The position numbers and the translations under genes are program-made. Of a DNA stretch of 64,000 bases, positions 9,049 through 17,519 are shown piece after piece; the first letter of the stretch is position 1; the number at the start of each line of letters is the position of its first letter. Location of the stretch: NCBI RefSeq assembly GCF_030915505.1, contig NZ_CP133265.1:124001-188000 (forward strand), given 5' to 3'. The notes beneath the pieces are model-generated. The model was not told the DNA's origin. It worked only from the letters and a program-made list of their open reading frames with translations, and did no database searches. This DNA comes from Neobacillus sp. OS1-2 (GTDB lineage: Bacteria > Bacillota > Bacilli > Bacillales > Cytobacillaceae).

Positions 9049-9645
9049 GTGAAAGCAGTTTTAAAGAATTTTATTAATGGGATTTTAACGATTGTGCCGA
9101 TTATTCTTGTCATTTATGTCATATATAAAACATTTTTATTTTTAGACGGATTGTTAGGTAATTCATTGAAACCTTACCTTAGGGAAGATTACATACCCGG
9201 ATTTGGTTTATTGACAACCATTGTTTTGATCACTCTTTTAGGATGGCTGTCTACAAAGTATGTAACTGGAAAAATAATTAGGCTGATTGACCGGCTTCTC
9301 GAAAAGATCCCGGTCGTTAAGACGATATATTCCGTCATCAAGGATACTGTTCAATCCTTCCTTGGCGATAAGAAGTCTTTTTCCAAAGTAGCTTTGGTGG
9401 TGATTCCGGGCACTGAAATGCGCAGTATCGGTTTTATTACGTCCGAGCAATTAGAGGATTTTCACAGTCCTTTAAGGGATCATGTGGCTGTCTATATCCC
9501 GCAAACCTTCCAGGTCGCCGGATTTACTTTTTTAATCCCTAAGGAACAAGTGGAGATAATTGATGTAAAGCCTGAGGATGCTATGAAATTTGTTTTATCC
9601 GGTGGAATGACATCTTCTTCAAAGCCGAAAGGGAAAAGTTCATAA
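9049..9645 (+). CDS. DUF502 family membrane protein
   Basis: Predicted two-helix membrane protein of the DUF502 family. It has an N-terminal segment FINGILTIVPIILVIYVIYK, a second hydrophobic stretch GFGLLTTIVLITLLGWLS, then the hallmark IPVVKTIYSVIKDTVQSF and a soluble C-terminal domain ending in a basic tail. Start GTG at 9049 is preferred because GGTG lies just upstream; an in-frame ATG at 9016 has no visible ribosome binding site. Function of the family is not established. Confidence 0.8.
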   Translation: MKAVLKNFINGILTIVPIILVIYVIYKTFLFLDGLLGNSLKPYLREDYIPGFGLLTTIVLITLLGWLSTKYVTGKIIRLIDRLLEKIPVVKTIYSVIKDTVQSFLGDKKSFSKVALVVIPGTEMRSIGFITSEQLEDFHSPLRDHVAVYIPQTFQVAGFTFLIPKEQVEIIDVKPEDAMKFVLSGGMTSSSKPKGKSS

Positions 9646-9650
9646 TAAAA

Positions 9651-9674
9651 AGCCGCAAATGCGGCTCCTATTTT
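9651..9674 (+). terminator. Rho-independent terminator
   Basis: Stem AGCCGC / GCGGCT with an AAAT loop, followed by CCTATTTTTT. It ends the DUF502 gene and overlaps the msrB stop from the other side. Confidence 0.75.
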
Positions 9675-10099
9675 TTAGCAAAAAGTTTTGTAAATTCTTC
9701 GTACCCTTGTTCCTCAAGCTGTTCTTTTGGGATAAACCGTAGCGCGGCGGAGTTGATACAATATCTGAGTCCTGTTGGGTCAGGCCCGTCATTAAATACA
9801 TGACCCAGATGGGAGTCAGCAGATTTACTTCTGACCTCTGTCCGCACCATAAAATGACTGTGATCCGCTTTTTCTAGTACTTCTTCGTCCTCTAGCGGTT
9901 TGGTAAAGCTGGGCCAGCCGCAGCCGGCATCAAATTTATCTAAAGAACTGAATAACGGCTTCCCGGAAACAAGATCAACATAAATTCCGTCTCTTGTTTC
10001 ATTCCAATATTCATTGCGAAAAGGCGGTTCTGTAGCATTTTTTTGTGTCACTTCATACTGGATGGGTGTTAATTCCTTTTTTAAATCTTTATTTTGCAT
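9668..10099 (-). CDS. msrB: Peptide-methionine (R)-S-oxide reductase
   Basis: Reduces the R-epimer of methionine sulfoxide in proteins. Core motifs [36 protein letters not shown] and [13 protein letters not shown] are present; the Cys of RYCIN is the catalytic residue. The zinc-binding CxxC pairs of some MsrB proteins are absent. ATG at 10099 with GGGGGATC upstream. It overlaps the end of msrA, so the pair is translationally coupled. Confidence 0.94.
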   Translation of the reverse strand: MQNKDLKKELTPIQYEVTQKNATEPPFRNEYWNETRDGIYVDLVSGKPLFSSLDKFDAGCGWPSFTKPLEDEEVLEKADHSHFMVRTEVRSKSADSHLGHVFNDGPDPTGLRYCINSAALRFIPKEQLEEQGYEEFTKLFAKK

Positions 10100-10631
10100 T
10101 TTGATCCCCCCAACTCCTCTCGATAAATCCAGCCCGTCCTGACCCGACATGATAGGACTGATAATGAGCCCGGTTTTTCTTATAATAGTGTTGATGATAT
10201 TCTTCAGCATGATAAAAGGTTTTCGCCGGCAAAATCGGTGTCACAATCGGCTTGTTAAACCGGCCACTTTCTTGCAATCGTTGCTTAGACTCTTCAGCAA
10301 TCCTCTTTTGTGTTTCATCATGGTAAAAAATCGCTGTTTGATAGGATTGGCCGCGGTCATGAAACTGACCGCCTGCGTCGGTAGGGTCAATTTGCTGCCA
10401 AAATAACTCAACTAATTTTTCATATGGGAAAATATCCGGATTATAAGTAATTTGAACAGCTTCATAATGCCCGGTCGTATCAGTGCAAACCTGTTGATAG
10501 GTTGGATTTTCTACGGTTCCCCCGGTATATCCGGACAAAACACTAATAATACCCGGCTGTTCATCAAACGGCTTCACCATGCACCAGAAACAGCCGCCCG
10601 CAAATGTTGCTACTTGATGCTTCTCTTCCAC
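10089..10631 (-). CDS. msrA: Peptide-methionine (S)-S-oxide reductase
   Basis: Reduces the S-epimer of methionine sulfoxide. The catalytic motif GCFWC lies near the N terminus, with [16 protein letters not shown] and the HYEAVQI segment following. GTG at 10631 is chosen because AAAGGGGTGG precedes it; an ATG six codons upstream has no such site. First gene of an msrA-msrB pair, as in Bacillus. Confidence 0.94.
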   Translation of the reverse strand: MEEKHQVATFAGGCFWCMVKPFDEQPGIISVLSGYTGGTVENPTYQQVCTDTTGHYEAVQITYNPDIFPYEKLVELFWQQIDPTDAGGQFHDRGQSYQTAIFYHDETQKRIAEESKQRLQESGRFNKPIVTPILPAKTFYHAEEYHQHYYKKNRAHYQSYHVGSGRAGFIERSWGDQNAK

Positions 10632-10710
10632 GTTTCCACCCCTTTTCATATTACATAAAGTATACAGAATGATTTAGTAAAAATAAAATCTGGCAACTCA
10701 CATAGAAATA

Positions 10711-10734
10711 CTGAACCAGTCTCCACCGGTTCAG
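10711..10734 (-). terminator. Possible terminator of the rsgA-like gene
   Basis: Inverted repeat CTGAACC / GGTTCAG just past the rsgA-like stop. The T-tract behind it on the minus strand is poor, so termination efficiency is doubtful. Confidence 0.4.
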
Positions 10735-10743
10735 CATCCTAAC

Positions 10744-11811
10744 TTAGCGGCTTTTCCGTTGCTTCATTTGTTTATTGATTTGTTTCCACTGTTTTCGTTC
10801 TTCAGATTGTGCCCGTTTGTTGGCTTTTCGTTCAATAAACGCCAGTTCCTTTTGCAGCTTGTTATAGCTGTGTAACCGGTCAGCCTCCACAAATCCCTCT
10901 TCAATTGCCTTCACGACCGCACAACCCGGTTCATTCTTATGCTGGCAATCACGAAAACGGCACCGAGAAATAAGGTCTTCAATTTCGGAAAAGGTTTCCA
11001 TTAATCCATCAGAGCTTTCCCAAAGCTGTAATTCCCTCATTCCGGGGGTGTCAATTAAGATACTTCCATTTGGCAATACTATTAGCTCTCTGTGGGTTGT
11101 CGTATGCCTGCCTTTCGCATCGTCCTCACGAATTTCTTGAACCAATTGCTTTTCTTCTCCCAACAATCGATTGGTAATAGTCGATTTTCCGACTCCTGAT
11201 GATCCAAGAAGGGCAACTGTCATACCTGGCAGCAAAAAGTCTTCTAATTTTTCAAATCCACTCATCGTCTCAGAACTGATAGGAATAACGGGAACCCCGC
11301 CATAAGCAATCGCTTCCACATCCGCCAGCCTTCCAGGGATATCTTGACATAAATCTGCTTTACTTAACACAATAACTGGTTTTGCTCCGCTCTCCCACGT
11401 TAACAATAAATAGCGTTCGATTCGGCGTAAATTCAAATCCTCATTTAGTGAGTTTACAAGAAAAACAGTATCAACATTTGTAGCAACTATTTGTTCTTCA
11501 GAGGTGTCACCGGCTGATTTTCTCGAAAATTTACTTTTACGCGGTAAGACAGTGTAAATGGTTCCCCGCCCTTCATCAAACCTTGGTTTCAAAGAGACCC
11601 AATCACCAACTGAGGGATAGTCTTCTCTAGTATGTGCCAGAAAACTAAACTTACCCGAAACCTCACATAATAATTCACCCTGCTCTGTCCAAACCCGGTA
11701 CATCCGCTTATGCTCAAGGGCCACGCGGCCGATGATCAAATCATCACTCGTTTTTACTGTATTAAAATCTTTCAACACTTTATCAGTTACACCCATTGTT
11801 ACTAAATTCAT
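10744..11811 (-). CDS. RsgA-like (YloQ/YjeQ) circularly permuted ribosome GTPase
   Basis: GTPase of the small-subunit-dependent RsgA family. It has an N-terminal OB-fold, a permuted GTPase core with NxxD-type VLSKADL ahead of the P-loop GSSGVGKST, the G2/G3 region KGRHTTTHRE and IDTPGMREL, and a zinc motif CRFRDCQHKNEPGC. The tail is very basic (KQWKQINKQMKQRKSR). At 355 aa it is longer than housekeeping RsgA (about 290-300 aa), and its position away from the usual rpe/thiN context suggests a second paralogue. RsgA acts in late 30S maturation. ATG has GGAGG upstream. The leader contains a short ORF and attenuator stems (see those entries). Confidence 0.86.
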   Translation of the reverse strand: MNLVTMGVTDKVLKDFNTVKTSDDLIIGRVALEHKRMYRVWTEQGELLCEVSGKFSFLAHTREDYPSVGDWVSLKPRFDEGRGTIYTVLPRKSKFSRKSAGDTSEEQIVATNVDTVFLVNSLNEDLNLRRIERYLLLTWESGAKPVIVLSKADLCQDIPGRLADVEAIAYGGVPVIPISSETMSGFEKLEDFLLPGMTVALLGSSGVGKSTITNRLLGEEKQLVQEIREDDAKGRHTTTHRELIVLPNGSILIDTPGMRELQLWESSDGLMETFSEIEDLISRCRFRDCQHKNEPGCAVVKAIEEGFVEADRLHSYNKLQKELAFIERKANKRAQSEERKQWKQINKQMKQRKSR

Positions 11812-11846
11812 CCTTATTCCTCCAGCGAACTTTTATTTTTTAAAAA

Positions 11847-11878
11847 ATAAAAAACCATAGGCACACACAGCCCATGGT
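11847..11878 (-). terminator. Leader (attenuator) terminator ahead of the rsgA-like gene
   Basis: Minus-strand stem ACCATGGGC / GCCTATGGT (one G-U pair) with loop TGTGTGT, followed directly by TTTTTT. It lies in the 5' leader, about 40-70 nt before the rsgA-like start, so it would cut transcription before the gene. Confidence 0.8.
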
Positions 11879-11943
11879 TGTATTCGCATCGTTAAATAAG
11901 GGTTACTAAGAAGACCCTAAACGGAAAATCCTTGGGCTGTGCC
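11860..11943 (-). promoter_or_regulatory. Antiterminator/attenuator region
   Basis: The minus-strand segment GGCACAGCCCAAGG (11943-11930), inside the last codons of the leader ORF, can pair with CCATGGGCTGTGTGTGCC (11877-11860). The second arm contains the 5' arm of the terminator, so the two stems exclude each other. A ribosome that reaches the leader stop would mask the first arm and favour termination; one stalled earlier would leave it free and favour readthrough. The regulation model is inference; the pairing is seen. Confidence 0.7.
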
Positions 11944-11988
11944 AACGTTATTCAATTCAACTATTGCTCTCATCGTTTCAATTAACAT
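11917..11988 (-). CDS. Leader peptide of 23 aa upstream of the rsgA-like gene
   Basis: Short ORF beginning MLIETMRAIVELNN and ending GTAQGFSV, with GGGTG 7 nt before its ATG. It starts about 28 nt after a predicted sigmaA start site and its final codons overlap the first antiterminator arm. The layout is that of ribosome-mediated attenuators ahead of stress or antibiotic-response genes. I do not recognise the peptide sequence, and there is no run of one amino acid, so it does not look like an amino-acid biosynthetic attenuator. Confidence 0.65.
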   Translation of the reverse strand: MLIETMRAIVELNNVGTAQGFSV

Positions 11989-12022
11989 TGCACGTCACCC
12001 ACTTTCGATCATATTTAATCCT

Positions 12023-12051
12023 AGTATATGCAAAAATTCCCCATTTGTAAA
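12023..12051 (-). promoter_or_regulatory. sigmaA promoter of the leader/rsgA-like unit
   Basis: Minus-strand TTTACA-N17-TATACT: five of six matches in each hexamer at ideal spacing. The predicted start is near 12016, about 28 nt before the leader ORF. Confidence 0.75.
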
Positions 12052-12143
12052 CAAAATTCCCATTCAAAGCAATGGGATAATAGACACCTACCTATTTCAG
12101 CTTGAATAAAATATAGGAAAGTCACCAGTAAGGAGTTGAAAAA

Positions 12144-12896
12144 ATGTCCGAGACAAGAAACCAAGCCGATTATCTCCAAAAAGCTGCCATGTATGATTTG
12201 TTAGCACAATATTATAAATACTCAAACCCAAACTTACACATTCATTTTTATTTAAAACATGTTAAAAGCATCAATAAAGCAATGAACATCATGCGTACAA
12301 ATTCTCAATTACCACAGGGTGAAGCCAAAGTCCGCCTGCTGCACACCTCCCCTGATGCCTCTGATGTTGATATGTATATAAATGGTAACCGAGTCGTAAG
12401 GGATCTCCCATTAAAACAAGTTAGCCAGGAACTTACAATTCAGCCCGGTAAATACCATGTAGATATTTATCCAGCAGGAAACATGGTAGATAGCATCTTA
12501 AACAAAAAAATAACGGTTGAGGCGGGAAAATCATACACCCTGACAACGATTGATTCTATAAAAAAAATGCGACTGCTAGTATTTTTGAACGAGCCCCAGG
12601 TACCTTTAAATGAAGCAAAGGTTCGCTTTATCCACTTATCTCCCAATACCCCTCCACTTGATATCGCTGTGAAGGATCGGGATGTAATCTTTCCGAAGAT
12701 TTCTTACAAACAAGCAACCGATTATTTGGGATTGACACCGATGACAGTTGATTTGGAGGCAAGGAATGCAGGTACTAAAGAGGTATTCCTACCAATGCCG
12801 AAAGTACAGTTCAAAGCAAATGAGACCATTACAATTGTCTTTCTTGGTTCATCTAACGGAACGCCCGAGTTTCAATTTATCAGTATCAAAGAATAA
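12144..12896 (+). CDS. DUF4397 domain protein
   Basis: Two DUF4397-type repeats are visible: VRLLHTSPDASDVDMYINGN...YHVDIYPAG (about residues 58-115) and VRFIHLSPNTPPLDIAVKD... (about 157-215). No signal peptide or membrane segment is present; instead a ~55-residue N-terminal part (YLQKAAMYDLLAQYYKYSNP) precedes the domain. Most DUF4397 proteins I know are secreted, so this one may be cytoplasmic or a spore-layer protein. AAGGAG site before the ATG; strong terminator after. Function unknown. Confidence 0.85.
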   Translation: MSETRNQADYLQKAAMYDLLAQYYKYSNPNLHIHFYLKHVKSINKAMNIMRTNSQLPQGEAKVRLLHTSPDASDVDMYINGNRVVRDLPLKQVSQELTIQPGKYHVDIYPAGNMVDSILNKKITVEAGKSYTLTTIDSIKKMRLLVFLNEPQVPLNEAKVRFIHLSPNTPPLDIAVKDRDVIFPKISYKQATDYLGLTPMTVDLEARNAGTKEVFLPMPKVQFKANETITIVFLGSSNGTPEFQFISIKE

Positions 12897-12902
12897 AAAA
12901 AC

Positions 12903-12928
12903 AGGTGCCCCGTATCAACGAGGCACCT
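12903..12928. terminator. Bidirectional terminator
   Basis: Stem AGGTGCC / GGCACCT preceded by an A-run and followed by ATTT. It separates the DUF4397 gene (+) from the convergent ypmS (-). Confidence 0.8.
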
Positions 12929-13508
12929 ATTTCACTGGCACTAATATCGTAAAACCAATATCATCTTTCGTCAAATCAAATTTATTTGCTTTAATTTGAA
13001 GATCGCTTTTCAACTTTAATTGCTGCATGTGGACATAGACGAGATGATCATTTGGGCGAATCTCTACTCCATTTGGAAGCTTATAGTTTTCACTGATAAT
13101 ATTTAAAACGGATGAGATGGGAAGATGTAACTTTCCGATCGACATTGATTTTTGCTCCAAGACTAAATCCCCATTCTTCTGCGCAATCGGTTCAAAAGTT
13201 AATTTCAAATTTAACTTTTCACTAAAGAATGGTAATGTCCCGTATAGCTCGACCTCATCCCCTAGTAGGACTCGATAATCAATCGGAGAATCAGCAGCTT
13301 CTTCTTTCAAATAGTTATTAATAAGCCGATTCAAATCATACTTGTTCGACTTAACATGAAAGGAAACATGGTCATTGGTGGGAGTGTTTATTTTGCTAAT
13401 TTTCTTACTATCCCCTGGAGCCGTAATGAGTGAAATAATAATAATAGCGAACAAAAGGTTAATTCCTAACAAGAGCAGGAAAGCGATTTTCCATTTAGTT
13501 TGTTTCAT
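12927..13508 (-). CDS. ypmS: YpmS family (DUF2140) membrane-anchored protein
   Basis: One N-terminal membrane anchor (WKIAFLLLLGINLLFAIIIISLI) followed by an extracytoplasmic domain; 193 aa, as in B. subtilis YpmS. The motif LNLKLTFEPIAQKNGDLVLEQKSMSIGKLHLPIS matches the DUF2140 family. It directly follows ypmR without a gap, repeating the ypmQ-R-S order of B. subtilis. Function unknown. Confidence 0.85.
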   Translation of the reverse strand: MKQTKWKIAFLLLLGINLLFAIIIISLITAPGDSKKISKINTPTNDHVSFHVKSNKYDLNRLINNYLKEEAADSPIDYRVLLGDEVELYGTLPFFSEKLNLKLTFEPIAQKNGDLVLEQKSMSIGKLHLPISSVLNIISENYKLPNGVEIRPNDHLVYVHMQQLKLKSDLQIKANKFDLTKDDIGFTILVPVK

Positions 13509-14333
13509 CTAATTCTCCTCTGTACTGACCGTATAGGAGGATTTCTCCAGGTCAGGTATTACACGATCACCTAAGGTCTCATTTAACCTTTCGGCAATTA
13601 GTTCATATCCCTTGTCGTTAGGGTGGAAATGATCGGTATACAATAGATCTTCAGCGGCATTCAAGAACACATCTTCGATTTTAACGAAGTAGGAGTGCTG
13701 ATAATTGGCTATCACATTTTGCCCGACTTGATTCCATTCGGAAACAACTTGATCCATTTCTTTGATATCAGAAAACCATGTGGAAAATGGATTGTACAAC
13801 CCTACCAGCACGATGGACGCATTTGGATTTTCTTGAACAATTGCCTCGAAGATTTGCGTCAAATGGTCTCGATATGCGTCTTTTTCCTTTGTAAAATCAG
13901 AGATTTGCAGGTTGGAAATATTATCTTTTACAACCTTCATGATATCATTTCCGCCGATCGTTAGGATGACCAAGTCTGTTTTCTGCAAAACTTCCTTCAC
14001 TTCAGGCGTCTTAAGTCTTTTTAATAGTTGCGTGGTCCGGTTTCCTTTTACTCCAAAATTATAGAAATCCACTTCCTGAATCCCTTTTTCTTTTTCCAGC
14101 ATTGTTTTTAAGTAGGGCAGGTAACCGCCCTGACCTGTACTATCACCAACACCTTGTGTCAAGGAATCACCTGCAGAAACGATCGTCAATTTACGTGGGA
14201 CAAAATCTGCGGGAATTGGTGCAAAAACCTGTGCTGAAACTTTCTTTTCCTGATGAAGCACTAAAGGATTGGATCCGCTGCATGAACATAATAGTAATAC
14301 CGAGAGAATTAGAGGGGTGAAAAACTTCTTCAT
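13509..14333 (-). CDS. ypmR: SGNH/GDSL-hydrolase lipoprotein (YpmR)
   Basis: Secreted, lipid-anchored esterase/lipase-type SGNH hydrolase. A lipobox (VLLLCSC) ends the signal peptide. Catalytic blocks follow in order: GDSLTQGVGD (Ser), the Gly block FGVKGNRTTQLL, GGNDI (Asn) and DHFHPNDKGY (Asp/His). About 274 aa. ATG at 14333 has AGGTG 6 nt upstream; GTG at 14342 is the alternative. Substrate not known. Two inverted repeats in its upstream region may carry regulation. Confidence 0.88.
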   Translation of the reverse strand: MKKFFTPLILSVLLLCSCSGSNPLVLHQEKKVSAQVFAPIPADFVPRKLTIVSAGDSLTQGVGDSTGQGGYLPYLKTMLEKEKGIQEVDFYNFGVKGNRTTQLLKRLKTPEVKEVLQKTDLVILTIGGNDIMKVVKDNISNLQISDFTKEKDAYRDHLTQIFEAIVQENPNASIVLVGLYNPFSTWFSDIKEMDQVVSEWNQVGQNVIANYQHSYFVKIEDVFLNAAEDLLYTDHFHPNDKGYELIAERLNETLGDRVIPDLEKSSYTVSTEEN

Positions 14334-14372
14334 TTTATTCACCTACCTTCTACTATAATTTATCCCGCATCA

Positions 14373-14448
14373 ACGGGCAGTATGATACCTAATAAATAAA
14401 ACCTGAATTAAAATACGAGAAGTTGATTACAATAGTAAAACTGCCCGT
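14373..14448. repeat. Separated inverted repeat upstream of ypmR
   Basis: ACGGGCAG (14373-14380) and CTGCCCGT (14441-14448) are perfect complements 60 nt apart in the ypmR/sco intergenic region. A second CCCG copy follows at once (ATGCCCGATCGG). Meaning unclear. Confidence 0.5.
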
Positions 14449-14470
14449 AAATGCCCGATCGGTTCAACTA

Positions 14471-14498
14471 GCAAACAGTGCAAAATCACACTGTTTGC
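14471..14498. repeat. 10-bp perfect inverted repeat, possible operator
   Basis: GCAAACAGTG, 8-nt spacer, CACTGTTTGC. There is no T-run on either side, so it is not a good terminator. Its size and symmetry fit a dimeric repressor site or an mRNA stem in front of ypmR. Confidence 0.5.
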
Positions 14499-14563
14499 AA
14501 TTTCACTTTATTATACCACGACCATATTCATTCAAAACAAATATATACTATATCCTATTCCTG

Positions 14564-14594
14564 GCAAAAAAAATAGACCTATGTATAGGTCTAT
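14564..14594 (-). terminator. Rho-independent terminator of the SCO1-like gene
   Basis: Palindromic stem ATAGACCTAT / ATAGGTCTAT overlapping the stop codon, followed on the minus strand by eight T residues. Confidence 0.85.
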
Positions 14595-15169
14595 TGCAAT
14601 GTTTTAATATCACTGATCATTTCATCAAAAGGAACATCTTTAAATCCCTGATAGTTTTTTTTGATAGTGCCATCCTGATCAACTAAATAGATATAGGTCT
14701 GATGAATCACCTGGTCGCCTTCCTCTGGTTTCTTAACAATTGTCTTAAACGTTTTTGCCGCGAACGTTTCAATAAAATCTTGAGAGTATCCAGTTAAAAA
14801 CGTCCAATTATTCAAATCCACCCCATATGGTTTGGCATACTTCGTTAATACTTCAGGAGTATCTACGGTTGGATCAACACTAAAGGAGACGAACTCCACA
14901 TCCTTTAAGCCTTCCTCTTTCACCATCTTTTGTAATTTAGTCATATTCGAGGTCATAGGCGGGCACACATCCGCACAGCTAGTAAAAATAAAATCCGCAA
15001 TCCAGATCTTACCCTTTAAATCCTTTAATCCCAATGGTTTATTATCCTGGGTTGTCGCTGTAAAATCCTTAACCGGCCAATTCACTGCATTTTCAATTTC
15101 CTTTTTTCCGCAAGCAGAAAGTAACAAAATACTAGTAACAAAAAAAACTATCAATACCCGACCCTTCAT
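14591..15169 (-). CDS. ypmQ: SCO1/SenC-type copper chaperone lipoprotein (YpmQ)
   Basis: Membrane-anchored thioredoxin-fold protein needed for CuA assembly in cytochrome c oxidase. Lipobox LLLSACGKK; copper-binding FTSCADVCPPMTSN (CxxxC) and the later His in GDQVIHQTYIYLVD complete the Cys-Cys-His site. 192 aa, normal for Bacillus Sco. AGGTG site before ATG. It sits upstream of ypmR-ypmS but is separated from them by its own terminator. Confidence 0.93.
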   Translation of the reverse strand: MKGRVLIVFFVTSILLLSACGKKEIENAVNWPVKDFTATTQDNKPLGLKDLKGKIWIADFIFTSCADVCPPMTSNMTKLQKMVKEEGLKDVEFVSFSVDPTVDTPEVLTKYAKPYGVDLNNWTFLTGYSQDFIETFAAKTFKTIVKKPEEGDQVIHQTYIYLVDQDGTIKKNYQGFKDVPFDEMISDIKTLQ

Positions 15170-15245
15170 ACGATCACCTGCATACTTTCTATTCTTTTAC
15201 GAAATAAGTGTAACAAAGTTATCTAAAAGAATAAAGTATCAAGTG

Positions 15246-16403
15246 CTAATCGATTACACCGGTTTTAATGATTTTGTTCTTCACCTCAACATCAAATGTT
15301 GACCGTTTATATAATTCGCGCCATTCCTTTTTGGTAAGCACCTTCCCGCGGATGTGGGTTTCATATTTATTGCCAAACCCAACGGGATCGATATCAAGTT
15401 CCTGAAAGTAGACAACCATCTTTTTCATCTCCTTTTCCATCACCGTATTTAACTTTTTTTCAATGAATTTAATTGCACCGGGTTTGGATAGATCCAATGG
15501 TTCAGTCGACTCCAATAAACGGGATGCGAGCTTCACCTCCACCTTGAATTTCAAATTCTTTTTATCCATTAATTTAATCTTTGCATGACTTCGGATATTA
15601 TCAACATCAATATATAGTTTATTGTATACATTCCTAACTGCGTGTTCTTCTCCTTTATTCCGAATTTCATCAAATTCGCTGCGCTCAAATCCAAATTCAT
15701 GTGTTCCAGCATTATATTTATCCGAAAGAATCTTTAAATAAAAATGCCTTTTTGGTTCCAATTTGGTAATATACAGATCATCTTTAAAGAGAGCCATACC
15801 TGATATGATTACATCCTTATCCTTTATTTTCAAAATCGGCAAAACAGGATCTTTGCCAATGTCATAATATTTATGATTGAATTCATGAAGCGTGGGCGAG
15901 AGGATTTGTTCATTCTTCACGTTCTGTTTAATTAAATTATATAAATAGGTACCCAGGCTGATTTTCGTGTTCATTCTTTCTAATTTCATTATTTCCTTAG
16001 CAGACCCTTCAGCAATTGTAAGAAATACCATATTCCCGACGGTAGAATCTCGATTAAGGGCGTCAACAAGTTGAAAAATTCCTTTTTCTGCTAGTTCTTT
16101 ACTATAAATCACACAACGTAACTGCCCGGAAACAAGTCTCTGATTTGATTCAAGGTTCTGTTCCTGTAATAACCCCTTACTTGTATTGGCAACCGTTGAA
16201 ATCATTCGGGTAATATTTTGCTGCATTGGGTCAAATTGATGAATCGCAACCGTTCCACGGATGACATTTTCCCTTTCTAAATCATATCCGGCTGCTGTAA
16301 CCAGGGCCAATTGTTCCAACTGCTTTTGCTGTAAACAGCCTGTTACGGTAATCATACAAGAAATAACGACCACAATGGACGCCCATTTACGACCTTTGGA
16401 CAT
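15246..16403 (-). CDS. gerC: Germinant receptor subunit C, Ger(x)C family lipoprotein
   Basis: C subunit of a GerA-type spore germinant receptor, a lipoprotein in the spore inner membrane. Lipobox MITVTGCLQQ near residue 23; the family segment LALVTAAGYDLERE follows. 385 aa. Its start overlaps gerB by 17 nt. Sigma-G expression is expected but no clear promoter was found. Confidence 0.9.
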   Translation of the reverse strand: MSKGRKWASIVVVISCMITVTGCLQQKQLEQLALVTAAGYDLERENVIRGTVAIHQFDPMQQNITRMISTVANTSKGLLQEQNLESNQRLVSGQLRCVIYSKELAEKGIFQLVDALNRDSTVGNMVFLTIAEGSAKEIMKLERMNTKISLGTYLYNLIKQNVKNEQILSPTLHEFNHKYYDIGKDPVLPILKIKDKDVIISGMALFKDDLYITKLEPKRHFYLKILSDKYNAGTHEFGFERSEFDEIRNKGEEHAVRNVYNKLYIDVDNIRSHAKIKLMDKKNLKFKVEVKLASRLLESTEPLDLSKPGAIKFIEKKLNTVMEKEMKKMVVYFQELDIDPVGFGNKYETHIRGKVLTKKEWRELYKRSTFDVEVKNKIIKTGVID

Positions 16404-17511
16404 TCACTTTCTTCCTCCTCGTGAACCTTTTTTTCACTAAAACAATGACGGAAAGCAGAACCGGATAACAAAAAGAAAGAATAAATCCTATTTTGGCGAT
16501 ATAATCAGTGACTAGATTCATTTGATAGCGTGTTTGGATGAAGAACGAAACACCAAAGGCAAGAACCGCGATCACCCAAACCCCATGTTTTTGTTTTTTA
16601 TTCATAATCCGCGAAAATCCCTTTGATGCTGCCCAAAGATAGGCACATAAATTAGGCAAAATGATCAACATCCAAAATGATACGGCGATAAATTCAAATC
16701 TCTCCAAATTCGGGAGACGAACTATTTTAAACATCGAAAATACTGGCCAAATGGTGCGTCCCAAACTATCTTCAGCAAAAAAAGTGATCGACACCATCGT
16801 AATTAAGGTAAAAATAATTGTTGTATAGATATTTCCAATCGTTGCGAATAAAAAGGCCTTCTTTTTCTCTTTGACAAAGGGGTAAATAAACATGAGTAAT
16901 TCAAATCCCATCAACGATAGTGAGGTACCGTAAATTCCCTTTACTATGTGTTTGAGGTCTGTATTGAAAATGGGAAACAAATGGGTTGCATCGGCGTATT
17001 TAACTGGTACCAAAAGAATAAAAATCAGCCAAACAGTTCCAACGACTGCCAGAAAGGCTACACCAACAATGATCCGAATTCCCCCTTGAACGGCATATAT
17101 CGCTAACAAAATGAGGACGAGCGAAAGTTGCCATGTTGGGAAATTGGGAAATATCCATACTTGAACAATTTCAATATAGTTCATAAAAATCATAAAAAAA
17201 CAGGCGGATAAATAAATCATATAGATGATATTTAAAAGACTGCCCAACCATTTCCCAAAGATGTCAGCATGGATACCGTACAAATCAGCACTATCATATT
17301 GCTTGAGCATCAGAACCATAAACCAGATCACTACACTTATCAAAACTCCTGATAGCAACACAGAAATCCAGGCATCATGCTTGGCCTCTAAATAAACAAT
17401 TCGTGGAAGACCAACAATCCCAACACCGGTTTGTGCTTTATGAATAAAAAATATGAGTAGAAAGGCATTAATGAGTAAGCCTTCCCTTGGATGTAAATTT
17501 ACCTTCATCAT
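16387..17511 (-). CDS. gerB: Germinant receptor subunit B, endospore germination permease
   Basis: APC-superfamily membrane protein that forms the ligand-binding B subunit of the receptor. About ten hydrophobic segments starting at GLLINAFLLIFFIHKAQTGVGIVGLPR; 374 aa. AGGAGCGG before ATG. It lies between gerA (9-nt gap) and gerC (overlap). The germinant cannot be read from the sequence. Confidence 0.9.
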   Translation of the reverse strand: MMKVNLHPREGLLINAFLLIFFIHKAQTGVGIVGLPRIVYLEAKHDAWISVLLSGVLISVVIWFMVLMLKQYDSADLYGIHADIFGKWLGSLLNIIYMIYLSACFFMIFMNYIEIVQVWIFPNFPTWQLSLVLILLAIYAVQGGIRIIVGVAFLAVVGTVWLIFILLVPVKYADATHLFPIFNTDLKHIVKGIYGTSLSLMGFELLMFIYPFVKEKKKAFLFATIGNIYTTIIFTLITMVSITFFAEDSLGRTIWPVFSMFKIVRLPNLERFEFIAVSFWMLIILPNLCAYLWAASKGFSRIMNKKQKHGVWVIAVLAFGVSFFIQTRYQMNLVTDYIAKIGFILSFCYPVLLSVIVLVKKRFTRRKKVNVQRS

Positions 17512-17519
17512 GACCGCTC

